The position numbers and the translations under genes are program-made. Shown here piece by piece: positions 16,610-25,108 of a stretch of DNA of 38,946 nucleotides. The first letter of the stretch is position 1. Each line of letters starts with the position of its first letter. The notes under the pieces are model-generated. The model saw nothing but the letters and a program-made list of their open reading frames with translations, did not search any database and had not been told where the DNA came from. The DNA comes from Akkermansia muciniphila (GTDB lineage: Bacteria; Verrucomicrobiota; Verrucomicrobiia; Verrucomicrobiales; V1-33): NCBI GenBank assembly GCA_943333275.1, contig CALQSQ010000054.1:1-38946 (forward strand), given 5' to 3'.

Positions 16610-17881
16610 ATGTCTGCAACTTCCCTCACTCTCCCCCAAGGCTACTCTCTGCTCCCAGAGGGTCGGCCCGCGGCGTCGCGTGCATGGATTGTCTGGACCT
16701 GCCTGGCCCACATTGGCCTGCTGGTCCCGCAGGTCACCGGCCTCCTCCATTGGTCCAGCAAACAGGGCAAACTCCCCTTCCCGCCAATTCTGTATGTCTC
16801 ATTCTTCATGGTTCTGAATTTGCTGCTGCTGCTTCCGCGCAGGCCGGTGTTCTCAACCACCGGTCTGGTCATTGCCGGAATGGGTGTGCTGCGCCTGTTC
16901 GATGTCGCCTGCCAGCGTTTTGGATCGCCGGATAATTTTGCCAGCACCGCCACCCGACTGAGCCTCACCCTCGGATTTGTCGCCCTCAGCCTGCTCATTT
17001 GCAGCGCAGCCCTGCGAAGATCCGCCATCCCCGCTTGCGCCGCTGCGGTCACCAGCATCCTCGTCAGCGCGGGTGCCAACCTCGCGGAAATGGCGGGATA
17101 CTTGAAAAACAGTTCGGTGCCCGGCCGCGCCGCCGGATTCATTCCCGATGCCAATGATTCCGCCATCGCCATCATTTGCATGCTGGCGCTCATCCTCACC
17201 CTGCAGCGGCATTTCTGGTTCGGCGTCGTCATGATCGCCATCGCCTTCGTGGGGATTTTTCCCACCCTGAGCCGCAGTGGATTTCTGATATTCACGCTGA
17301 TGGTCCTGTCCTATTTCGGCCTGAATTTCCGTGAGCATGCAGGAAAGATCATCCTTTCCGCAGGTCTGTTCATGGGCATTGGCGTCATCGCCGTGGCCGC
17401 CATGAGCATGAGCACCAGCGCCCGCAATGACACGAATGTCCAGGAGCGCATCGGGGCCATCTTTGGAGGCGACACCAAGAAAATGGAGTCGAGCGAACGC
17501 ATGAAGGATCTGAGTGACGGATGGGAGGGGGCAATGCAGAAGCCGCTGCTCGGTCATGGAACCGGTGCCGGAACCGTCTTTTGGAAACCCCACAACCAGT
17601 TCGTCAGCATCTGGATCGACATTGGAATCGTCGGCGCTGTCCTGTACCTCGGCATCATTCTGGTCCTGCTCTACAAGACCTGCACGCAACCGCGCGCGGC
17701 CCTGTTATGCAGTCTCCCGGTGATAGCCTTCCTCCCCTTCAGCCAGACGCTGATCGATACCGCCGCCTACTGGCTCATCGCCATCCTCGCCGCCCTCCAC
17801 AGCTGCCGGCGCCCCATTGAGTTCAAACTGCTTCGTCCACAACCACACTCACCCGCCCTCCCGCATGGCCTCGCCTCCTGA
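16610..17881 (+). CDS. O-antigen ligase/polymerase family protein (Wzy-like)
   Basis: A 423-residue polytopic membrane protein, 8 bp after the sugar transferase. It has about ten or more hydrophobic segments and the characteristic Wzy_C/WaaL-type region: GIFPTLSRSGFLIF with Arg222, a periplasmic loop, then GHGTGAGTVFWKPHNQFVSIWIDIGIVGAVLYLGI with His328. In this family the Arg and the H-N motif help polymerise or ligate lipid-linked glycans on the periplasmic face. Next to a flippase and a Wzz-like protein, a polymerase role is more likely than ligation to lipid A. Sequence similarity in this family is low, so polymerase versus ligase stays open. Confidence 0.85.
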   Translation: MSATSLTLPQGYSLLPEGRPAASRAWIVWTCLAHIGLLVPQVTGLLHWSSKQGKLPFPPILYVSFFMVLNLLLLLPRRPVFSTTGLVIAGMGVLRLFDVACQRFGSPDNFASTATRLSLTLGFVALSLLICSAALRRSAIPACAAAVTSILVSAGANLAEMAGYLKNSSVPGRAAGFIPDANDSAIAIICMLALILTLQRHFWFGVVMIAIAFVGIFPTLSRSGFLIFTLMVLSYFGLNFREHAGKIILSAGLFMGIGVIAVAAMSMSTSARNDTNVQERIGAIFGGDTKKMESSERMKDLSDGWEGAMQKPLLGHGTGAGTVFWKPHNQFVSIWIDIGIVGAVLYLGIILVLLYKTCTQPRAALLCSLPVIAFLPFSQTLIDTAAYWLIAILAALHSCRRPIEFKLLRPQPHSPALPHGLAS

Positions 17882-19016
17882 CATCGTTCATATTCTCTAT
17901 TCCGGTGTCGGGGGCGAGGCCGGGGTCGTCTTTCCGCTGGCCCAGGCCGCGGCGGGCTCATCACGCCAGCACGCGATCTTTTTTGGAATCGAACCTGCGG
18001 CTGAGGCCAATATCCGCCAGTGCGAGGCCCTCGGCATCCAGTGGCATGGTGTGCAAAAACAGCAGGGCCTTGATCATGCCGCCCAGAAGGAGATAACCCG
18101 CCTGCTGCTGCAAATCCGCCCGGTCGCCGTCATCGTCCACACGCTCGGCACGCTGCCCGCCTGCCTCAAGGCCCGGAAGCATCTGCCAAACCTCAAAATC
18201 ATCGCCGTCGAACATCATTCCAACACCCTCAAAAATTCCAAACGCTGGCTGCTCAGTCTGTTCGCCCTGTGGCGGGCGGATCGCGTGGTCTACCTGACTG
18301 AAAAATACCGCGATCAGGTCGCGGCGAAACTTCGCTGGCTCTTTCAGGCACGAACCAAAAGGACGACGGTTATCAGCAACAGCCTCAATCTCTCTCTCTA
18401 CACGGTGGCCAGCCCTGCCAGCGACAACCCATTCGTCTTCGGAATGCAGGGGCGCATGGTGGATGGCAAGGATTTTCCCACCCTGCTCCGGGCTCTGGCT
18501 TTTGCCAACGATGGCAACCCTCACCTACTCCATTTGGAACTGGTGGGCGATGGACCACGCCGGGCCGAATTGGAGGCTCTGGCCAAATCCCTCAACGTCG
18601 AGGAGCACGTCACATTTTGCGGTATGCTCAGTTCGCGGGATCTCATCTCCAGAATGGGGCAGTGGCACGCCTACGTTCATGCTTCCATGGGCGAAACAAT
18701 GAGCATCGCGATCATGGAGGCCAAAGCCTGCGGCCTCCCCATCATCGCCACCGAGGCCCCCGGAGTCAGTGAATTTTTCCAGCATGGACAAAATGGCCTC
18801 CTCGTTCCGCAGGGAGATTTCAAGCAGGTCGCTCAGTCCCTGCTGAAATTGCAGAGAGGTCCCGATCTCAGACTCCGCCTGGGCTGCCGCGCCCGTGCGG
18901 AAGCGGAAGCCTGCTATGCCTCCAGCCATGCCTGGCAGTCATATTTTCAACTCATCGAAGCGAAGCCCACCACTCCGTCCATCACGCTCAACGCCGTCCA
19001 CCAAGTGCCCGTATGA
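17865..19016 (+). CDS. Glycosyltransferase, GT4 family
   Basis: A 383-residue GT-B glycosyltransferase. The ATG at 17865 (MASPPDIVHILYSGVGGEAG) overlaps the polymerase by 17 bases; starts further upstream add residues with no family match. The C-terminal domain shows FGMQGRMVDGKDFPTLLRAL, LELVGDGPRRAELEALA, HASMGETMSIAIMEAKACGLPII with the E-x7-E motif (Glu277, Glu285), and GVSEFFQHGQNGLLVP. It would act in the cytoplasm on the lipid-linked repeat unit. It overlaps the next gene by 4 bases (ATGA). Donor and linkage are unknown. Confidence 0.9.
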   Translation: MASPPDIVHILYSGVGGEAGVVFPLAQAAAGSSRQHAIFFGIEPAAEANIRQCEALGIQWHGVQKQQGLDHAAQKEITRLLLQIRPVAVIVHTLGTLPACLKARKHLPNLKIIAVEHHSNTLKNSKRWLLSLFALWRADRVVYLTEKYRDQVAAKLRWLFQARTKRTTVISNSLNLSLYTVASPASDNPFVFGMQGRMVDGKDFPTLLRALAFANDGNPHLLHLELVGDGPRRAELEALAKSLNVEEHVTFCGMLSSRDLISRMGQWHAYVHASMGETMSIAIMEAKACGLPIIATEAPGVSEFFQHGQNGLLVPQGDFKQVAQSLLKLQRGPDLRLRLGCRARAEAEACYASSHAWQSYFQLIEAKPTTPSITLNAVHQVPV

Positions 19017-20071
19017 ACACCAAATCCGTCATCTATCACTTTTTTGCCAAAACGAAACTCTCCGCGCTGGCCCGCAATCTCAAGGACCCCGGCATGGCCA
19101 TCCTGATGTTCCACGGGTTGACAGATCAACACCCCAGCGGGCTCGAAAACTTCAGCAATCTCCATGTCCAGGCGAACCTGTTCGATGACCTCTGCGCTTG
19201 GCTGAAAAAGAACTCACAAGTCCTCTCGCTCAAGGAGGCACTGGCCCTGCAACGTGCCGGAGAACCGCTCCCCAGGAACAGTGTCGTGCTGACGTTCGAT
19301 GACGGCTACGCATCAAACTACCATCTGGCCTATCCCATCCTGCGCAAATACAACCTCCCGGCCACCATCTTCGCGGCTACCGATTTCGTCCAAAACCGGG
19401 CGTGGTTGTGGCCGGATCGGCTCGAATACGCAGTGGGCCATTCGGAGAACCTTTATTTGAAATCCTCCCTGCTGAATCAGTCCCTCTCCCTCCCGCTCAC
19501 AACGAATGCCCAGCGACTGGATTGCATCCATCGCCTGTCCACTGCCTTCAAACACATGCCTCAGGAAATGCTTCATGCCGAAATCACAAGAATCGAAGCC
19601 GAACTGGGGACCTCCCTCAATCTTGAAAGGCAGATCCCAGCGATCTATGAACCCCTGACCTGGCCGCAGATTCAGGAAATGGTCGCGTCTGGATTAATCA
19701 CCATCGGCGCACACACTCATCGCCACCTTATTCTCGCACGCTGCCGCCCGGAAACGCTCCGCGAGGAACTCGCCATCTCCAATCAAATTCTCGCCGACGC
19801 ACTGGGTTCGCGTCCCTCGTTCTTTGCCTATCCCAATGGAAAGGCGGGGGATTTCAACCACGCCACACGCCAGGCACTCCAGGAGGCCGGCTATGAAGCA
19901 GCTGTCACCACCGAGACGGATTCCATTTACCCAAACAAAGCATTCGATCCACTGACACTGGGCCGGTTCGGACAGCCGGAAAGCACCGCCCACCTTGAGG
20001 TGCTGGTCAGTGGCATGATGGCATCGCTGACCAGGATGGCCCGCAGGGCCAATTCACGAGCCGCACTCTAA
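19013..20071 (+). CDS. Polysaccharide deacetylase (NodB domain), first of two
   Basis: A 352-residue carbohydrate esterase family 4-type protein that would remove N- or O-acetyl groups from a sugar chain using a divalent metal. Motif 1 is VVLTFDDGYASNYHLAYPIL with Asp96-Asp97. Motif 2 is GAHTHRHLIL with metal-binding His234 and His238. A later block FFAYPNGKAGDFN fits motif 3. About 137 residues separate motifs 1 and 2, some 65 more than in the next gene, reflecting an insert that begins near WLWPDRLEYAV. There is no clear signal peptide (N-terminus MNTKSVIYHFFAKTKLSALA), which suggests cytoplasmic or membrane-associated action, as for rhizobial NodB. It starts in an ATGA overlap with the preceding glycosyltransferase. 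Confidence 0.9.
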   Translation: MNTKSVIYHFFAKTKLSALARNLKDPGMAILMFHGLTDQHPSGLENFSNLHVQANLFDDLCAWLKKNSQVLSLKEALALQRAGEPLPRNSVVLTFDDGYASNYHLAYPILRKYNLPATIFAATDFVQNRAWLWPDRLEYAVGHSENLYLKSSLLNQSLSLPLTTNAQRLDCIHRLSTAFKHMPQEMLHAEITRIEAELGTSLNLERQIPAIYEPLTWPQIQEMVASGLITIGAHTHRHLILARCRPETLREELAISNQILADALGSRPSFFAYPNGKAGDFNHATRQALQEAGYEAAVTTETDSIYPNKAFDPLTLGRFGQPESTAHLEVLVSGMMASLTRMARRANSRAAL

Positions 20072-20090
20072 ATCCGTCACCATTCAGAAC

Positions 20091-20843
20091 ATGCGCCTCG
20101 TTGCCCCTATCCTCGCCTACCATTCCGTTCACCCGGACCGCCGCGATGTCATCAATGTCTCTCCTCAGAGATTCGCTCAGCAAATGCAATGGCTCGCGGA
20201 CCACGGATTTCGCGGCATCAGCCTGCAGCATTACCGCCAGGCCCTTGCCGCCGGCCATCCCAGCGCCGCGCGCATGGTCGCCATCACCTTCGACGATGGC
20301 TATCTCGACAATTACACCCAAGCCTGGCCCATCCTGCAAAGGCATCAATTCACTGCCACCATTTTTGTGGTCCCCAGCCGGGTGGGAACCAACATCGTCC
20401 ATGACGAGGCCTGGCTCACGCAGTTTCCAAGCGTGCCCCGCGAGGCCTATGCCTACATGGATTGGCAGCAGATCCTCTCACTAAACGATGCCGGGATTGA
20501 AATTGGATCGCACACCGTCACGCACCCGCTTCTGGACGAAATTCCCCAGAGCGATCAGGAACACGAGATTCATGAGTCGAAGCGGCTATTGGAATCGCGC
20601 CTCGGGCATCCGGTTGTTTCCTTTTGCTATCCGGCCGGACATTTTACAAACGATTGCCTGCGCTTCGTCAGGGAGGCCGGCTACCACCAAGCGGTGGTGA
20701 CCCCCTACCAATCGGGGCAGATCCGCGGCGGTGATTTTACGCTGAAACGCTCGGGTCTCTACCGCGATGACACGCTGCCGCGTTTCCTATTCAAGATTTC
20801 CCCGCTGTTCGATCTCTTCCGTGCCATGCGCCACGCCGCCTGA
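20091..20843 (+). CDS. Polysaccharide deacetylase (NodB domain), second of two
   Basis: A compact 250-residue NodB-domain protein. Motif 1 is VAITFDDGYLDNYTQAWPIL with Asp68-Asp69. Motif 2 is GSHTVTHPLLDE with His141 and His145. SFCYPAGHFTND fits motif 3. All the metal-binding residues are present. The N-terminus (MRLVAPILAYHSVHPDRR) goes straight into the catalytic fold with no signal peptide. It lies 19 bp after the first deacetylase and one base before the next glycosyltransferase, so it is part of the same operon. Its sequence differs clearly from the first copy, so the pair is unlikely to be a recent duplication and may have separate targets. Confidence 0.9.
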   Translation: MRLVAPILAYHSVHPDRRDVINVSPQRFAQQMQWLADHGFRGISLQHYRQALAAGHPSAARMVAITFDDGYLDNYTQAWPILQRHQFTATIFVVPSRVGTNIVHDEAWLTQFPSVPREAYAYMDWQQILSLNDAGIEIGSHTVTHPLLDEIPQSDQEHEIHESKRLLESRLGHPVVSFCYPAGHFTNDCLRFVREAGYHQAVVTPYQSGQIRGGDFTLKRSGLYRDDTLPRFLFKISPLFDLFRAMRHAA

Positions 20844-20844
20844 T

Positions 20845-21990
20845 ATGAATGCCCCCCTGAAAATTGTCCACGTCATCACCGGTCTCCAAATCGGCGGAGC
20901 CGAAATGATGCTCTGCCGACTGCTGGAGGCCATGGATGCCAGCGCCTTTTCCTGCCACGTCGTCTGCCTCGGGCCTCGGGGTCTGCTCGCAGAACGTGTG
21001 GAGAAAAGCGGAGCCACGCTGACCTGCCTTGAACTCGGTGGAATTTTATCACTCGCCAGCGGTTGGTGGCGACTGGCGAGCTATTTGCGCAAAGTGCGCC
21101 CGGATGCCGTTCATACATGGATGTACCACGCAGACCTCCTGGGCGGCCTCGCTGCGAAATTCGGCGGTGGTCGTCCTCCCGTCGCCTGGGCCCTGCATCA
21201 CAGCCACGCTGCGGGGGGCATGAAACGCAGCACCCAGCTCATCGTGCATTTGCTGGCTGGACTTTCGCGCTGGATCCCCCAAAGAATCGTCTCGTGTTCG
21301 CAGGCCTCCATGGAGGCTCATAAAATGTTGGGATACGACTCTCGAAAATTTGATCTGATTTTCAACGGTGCCGACTCCGCAGTCTTTCAACCAGATCCAC
21401 AGGCCCGCGCCTCGCTGCGTGCGGAACTGGGCATCTCCGAACAGGCTCCCCTGATTGGATTCGTCGGTCGCAATGTCCCGGTCAAGGATCTGCCAACGTT
21501 TATGAAATCTGCCACGCTCGTTCTCAAAGATCGTCCGGACGCGCATTTCCTGCTCTGCGGCCCACGGATGGACCCGCCAGCAATTCCCCATGTTCACATT
21601 CTCCCGTTTCGTCCGGATGTGCACCGGGTCTATCCTGCTCTCGATCTCCTGGCCCTGACCTCCCTCTCCGAGGCCTGTCCCATGTCCCTGATCGAAGCGA
21701 TGGCGTGCGGAGTTCCCTGCACATCCACTGCAGTTGGCGATGCCGCCTACATCATCGATGATCCCAAAGCCATCGCTCCTGCTGGAAACGCCGAGGCCAT
21801 CGCCCGGACCTGGCTGGCGCGTCTCGCTGCGGATGAAAATCAAAAGCAACAAACCTCCCTGGCCGTCCGGCAACGCGCGCAGGCCTTCTTCAGTTTGGAA
21901 ACATGCGTTCATCGCTATCAAACTCTCTACCGTAATCTCGCCAGTCAATCGCAGTCGGTTCAAACTGAACGCCAGCTTCTCACCACGTGA
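20845..21990 (+). CDS. Glycosyltransferase, GT4 family
   Basis: A 381-residue GT-B enzyme. The ATG at 20845 (MNAPLKIVHVITGLQIGGAE) lies one base after the preceding stop and gives the canonical N-terminal motif, including the G-G-A-E loop that contacts the acceptor. The C-terminal domain has LIGFVGRNVPVKDLPTFMKSA, LLALTSLSEACPMSLIEAMACGVP with the E-x7-E motif (Glu276, Glu284), and the terminal helix typical of the family. It overlaps the DUF4091 gene by GTGA. This is the third glycosyltransferase of the locus, and the second in the rightward unit. Donor unknown. Confidence 0.92.
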   Translation: MNAPLKIVHVITGLQIGGAEMMLCRLLEAMDASAFSCHVVCLGPRGLLAERVEKSGATLTCLELGGILSLASGWWRLASYLRKVRPDAVHTWMYHADLLGGLAAKFGGGRPPVAWALHHSHAAGGMKRSTQLIVHLLAGLSRWIPQRIVSCSQASMEAHKMLGYDSRKFDLIFNGADSAVFQPDPQARASLRAELGISEQAPLIGFVGRNVPVKDLPTFMKSATLVLKDRPDAHFLLCGPRMDPPAIPHVHILPFRPDVHRVYPALDLLALTSLSEACPMSLIEAMACGVPCTSTAVGDAAYIIDDPKAIAPAGNAEAIARTWLARLAADENQKQQTSLAVRQRAQAFFSLETCVHRYQTLYRNLASQSQSVQTERQLLTT

Positions 21991-23711
21991 AAACGCTGCT
22001 AGCTGCACTCTTGCTCGGACTTCCGGCGTATATGATGGCCGGGGACGCGGCGGCCTTCTGGTCGGTGGATTCCATGACGAGAATATCGCCAAATACTCCC
22101 CCGCGAGTGCTCGATGAAATCCAATTGCACGCCTGCCAAAATTCCACGGAAGCTTTCCAGGTCATCGTGACGGCACCAGACTCGATCCAGCGGCAGACGC
22201 GCATCACCGTGTCCCCATGGCAGGGGCCGCAGAGCCCAGTCGCGCCCCTCACCACCCTGTATCAGGAACACTTTGTCCGCGTCACCACTTCATCACCCCA
22301 CGCCCCACTCCCTCCGGGCGATTATCCTGATCCGCTGGTGCCCTCGGCGAATGGTCGGTATTTTAAATTTCACACCGACCTGCCCATAGCAGATTCCTCG
22401 ATGACAAACCAGCCGTGGTGGATCGACGTTAAAATCCCTGCCAACACGATGGCGGGCGATTACCACGCAGCGGTATCGCTCACCACGGAGGCGGAACACC
22501 GGAGCATTCCAGTAAAACTCACCATTTGGCCCATCACGCTTCCGGAACGCCCGGCGCTCCGCTCCGCTTTCGTCGCTCACTGGGGTCGGGTCGCTGAAAT
22601 TCACGGGCTGGCCCGCAATGGTCAGGATCCGGAATTGCGGGCACTGACGACCCAATACCATCTATTGCTGGCCGAACATCGACTCGCGGCCGACCCGCTT
22701 GATCCAGTCATCGATTTGGCCGCAGATGGGTCCATTCTCTCCATTTCGATCAAAGAATACGAAGATCGTTTTCAAAGGCAGCACGCGACCTCACTGCCGG
22801 TGCCCATGACGTCCACCTGGCCATTTTCCGATCCGTTGGGAAAGCATCGCAAATCTGCCATCCGATTTCTGGCATCATTCATGCGGCTGATGCAACAACA
22901 TGGGTGGGAGAAATTCTGTTTTCTGGATTGTCCGGTGGATGAGCCCGAAAGCGCGACCGCCTATGAACAGGTGCGGGCCTGGGGCAATCTCTGTCATGAG
23001 GCATCCCGTGCCTCCGGCATTCGATTGCCGCTTCTCTGCACGGAACAACCTCTTCCCAGCAAATCCGAATGGGGCAGTCTGGCGGGCGCCGTGGACATCT
23101 GGGTGCCCTATCTGGGAGAACTCTGGCATTCGCCCGATCAGCCGGATCCTTCGATCCTGCTAAAACAGCGCCAGGCCGCCGGCGATGAAATTTGGACCTA
23201 TGTGGCAATGGTTCAATACCCGAAAAGATTTCTTCCAAATACCGCCAATCACCCCATTGATCATCATCCGCCGGCCTGGCTGCTGGATTATGCCCCCATA
23301 AATTTTCGTATCACCTCATGGCTCTGCGCAGCCAACGATTGGCAGGGGTTACTCTATTGGGACACGATCCACTGGCCATCGGGAGCGGATCCCTGGCGGG
23401 ACCCGGCGACTTTTCGGGAGGGCACCACCGTTTACAATGGCGATGGATGTCTGATCTATCCGACCACGAAAGGCCCGATGCCCAGCATGCGGCTGAAATG
23501 GCTTAGATCCAGTTTTGAAGATCACGCCCTCATTCAATTGGCGCGCGAAGCAGGGCTCAAAATGTTCACTGATCAACAAGTCGGCAGCATCGCCCGGGGC
23601 GTTGCCGATTGGGATGCCGACCCTGCCCCGCTGCTCGACGCGCGCCGAAAAATCGGTGAAGCGCTCGCCACGCATCAGACTCGCGCCTTGCTCAGCACCC
23701 AGCGCCCATAA
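21987..23711 (+). CDS. Secreted DUF4091 domain protein, glycoside hydrolase-like
   Basis: A 574-residue exported protein with a signal peptide (MKTLLAALLLGLPAYMMAGDA). The start is GTG at 21987, overlapping the glycosyltransferase stop (GTGA). An N-terminal beta-rich part (ACQNSTEAFQVIVTAP, then PWWIDVKIPANTMAGDYHA) precedes a TIM-barrel-like region with KFCFLDCPVDEPES (Asp318, Glu319 as possible acids) and GLLYWDTIHWPSG. The C-terminus MRLKWLRSSFEDHALIQLARE resembles the DUF4091 block found in predicted glycoside hydrolases. It is the last gene of the exopolysaccharide operon, so processing or trimming the exported polymer is a sensible hypothesis, with no direct evidence. Its 3' end overlaps the convergent MATE gene by 37 bases. 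Confidence 0.72.
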   Translation: MKTLLAALLLGLPAYMMAGDAAAFWSVDSMTRISPNTPPRVLDEIQLHACQNSTEAFQVIVTAPDSIQRQTRITVSPWQGPQSPVAPLTTLYQEHFVRVTTSSPHAPLPPGDYPDPLVPSANGRYFKFHTDLPIADSSMTNQPWWIDVKIPANTMAGDYHAAVSLTTEAEHRSIPVKLTIWPITLPERPALRSAFVAHWGRVAEIHGLARNGQDPELRALTTQYHLLLAEHRLAADPLDPVIDLAADGSILSISIKEYEDRFQRQHATSLPVPMTSTWPFSDPLGKHRKSAIRFLASFMRLMQQHGWEKFCFLDCPVDEPESATAYEQVRAWGNLCHEASRASGIRLPLLCTEQPLPSKSEWGSLAGAVDIWVPYLGELWHSPDQPDPSILLKQRQAAGDEIWTYVAMVQYPKRFLPNTANHPIDHHPPAWLLDYAPINFRITSWLCAANDWQGLLYWDTIHWPSGADPWRDPATFREGTTVYNGDGCLIYPTTKGPMPSMRLKWLRSSFEDHALIQLAREAGLKMFTDQQVGSIARGVADWDADPAPLLDARRKIGEALATHQTRALLSTQRP

Positions 23712-25009
23712 CCCAGGGTCATCAATGCGGCACTCCAGGTGATGAGCGTTATCCCCCACCAGATGCCCCACAGTCCCCATCCCAGCACCACGGCAAGCAG
23801 GTTATAGAACAGCAAAGGAGCGACGATCTGCCGATACATGCCAATCCAAATCGCGAATGAAGGCCGCTTGAGTCCCTGCAAGAGCACGACCGTTTGAAAT
23901 AAGATGACATACGAACATAGCGTCACCGAAGCGATGCCAAGGTACTCGCTACCACGAGCAATCACCTCCTGATCCTGTGTAAATACGCCCATCAACCATC
24001 GGCGCGTGAACCACAAAAGCACTCCGCCGACCACCATCATCGCGAGCCCATAACGCAGCGTGATGAGCCAGGTTTCCCTCACGCGATCGAGCCTCCCGGC
24101 CCCGTTATTCTGCCCCACGAGGCTGAGCACCGCATAATTGAGGCCCATCGCCGGAAGCAGCAGCATCTGCTCGATGCGCGTGGCTATGCCATAGCCAGCG
24201 ACCGGCGCCTCTCCGTATTTCCCGATGAAATATTGAATCACAAAAATGCCCACGCCCACCGTCAGCATATTGAAAATTGCCGGCAGCGCCTGACCGGTGA
24301 CCTGCCGCAGCATGGACCAGTCAGGGACAAAATCCGCCTTCCCCATACCCGACCACAAGGGCCCGCGCCGCACATGGCTGAACGTGTACAGGCAACTGCC
24401 CGCCTGACAGGCAATCGTGGCCCAGGCCAGCCCGGCGATCCCCATGGCCGGGACTCCGGCCCACCCATACATGAACCACGGATCCAGCACACAGTTCGCA
24501 AAGAATCCCGCGATGAGTGCGTTGCGGGCGATTTTGGTATTCCCCCGGGCGTTAAGTTCCGCATTCAGCACGGCCTGCACCAACACAAAAAAACTGCCGA
24601 CCATGATCACGTTCATATATTGCAGGGAGAGAACCAGCGAGTCCTCCCTCGCCCCCTGTAGTCGAAACAAAAAGGGGGCCAGGATCAATCCCAGAGTTGT
24701 GAGCACCAAACTCAGGCAGAGCGCGTACAACAACGACTGGCAAAAAATCACCCGCCCTTGCTGCTTCTGCCCCGCGCCCAGAGCATTTGCCATCAGCGCC
24801 GTGCTCGCCTGCCCCAGTCCGCTGCCAAAGGCCATCACCAGAAAGAAAACGGGAAACGAAAAGGTCAGCGCCGCCAGGGCCGAGACGGAAATTTTTCCAG
24901 CAAAATAGGTGTCGACGTTGTTATACATCGTCTGGAAAAACATCCCCATGCTGGCGGGCACGGTTATGGCGCGCACTAACTTGGGAATGGGGTCGGCAGT
25001 TAGATTCAT
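23675..25009 (-). CDS. MATE family efflux transporter
   Basis: A 444-residue inner-membrane transporter with about 12 membrane segments, the standard size. The N-terminus PIPKLVRAITVPASMGMFFQTMYNNVDTYFAGKISVSALAAL is the usual MATE start (two helices with a central N-x-x-D). An internal repeat of the same fold follows (NAELNARGNTKIARNALIAGFFANCVLDPWFMYGW and later QNNGAGRLDRVRETW). MATE proteins export cationic drugs and metabolites using a sodium or proton gradient; the substrate here is unknown. Its 3' end overlaps the convergent DUF4091 gene by 37 bases. The promoter would lie in the 99 bp between it and the glutathione peroxidase gene. Confidence 0.93.
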   Translation of the reverse strand: MNLTADPIPKLVRAITVPASMGMFFQTMYNNVDTYFAGKISVSALAALTFSFPVFFLVMAFGSGLGQASTALMANALGAGQKQQGRVIFCQSLLYALCLSLVLTTLGLILAPFLFRLQGAREDSLVLSLQYMNVIMVGSFFVLVQAVLNAELNARGNTKIARNALIAGFFANCVLDPWFMYGWAGVPAMGIAGLAWATIACQAGSCLYTFSHVRRGPLWSGMGKADFVPDWSMLRQVTGQALPAIFNMLTVGVGIFVIQYFIGKYGEAPVAGYGIATRIEQMLLLPAMGLNYAVLSLVGQNNGAGRLDRVRETWLITLRYGLAMMVVGGVLLWFTRRWLMGVFTQDQEVIARGSEYLGIASVTLCSYVILFQTVVLLQGLKRPSFAIWIGMYRQIVAPLLFYNLLAVVLGWGLWGIWWGITLITWSAALMTLGYGRWVLSKARV

Positions 25010-25108
25010 GGGATCGGGGAGGAAACCGGATACGGTTCCGCCGCTCCCATGTTCCCAATGCTTGTGACTGCCGCGGGCGCGGTCGCCGGTGACGATGCGG
25101 TGGGTGCG

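Noticed and set aside
21049..22092. A 347-codon minus-strand open frame
   Set aside because: It covers the GT4 gene and the start of the DUF4091 gene on the opposite strand and carries no motif.
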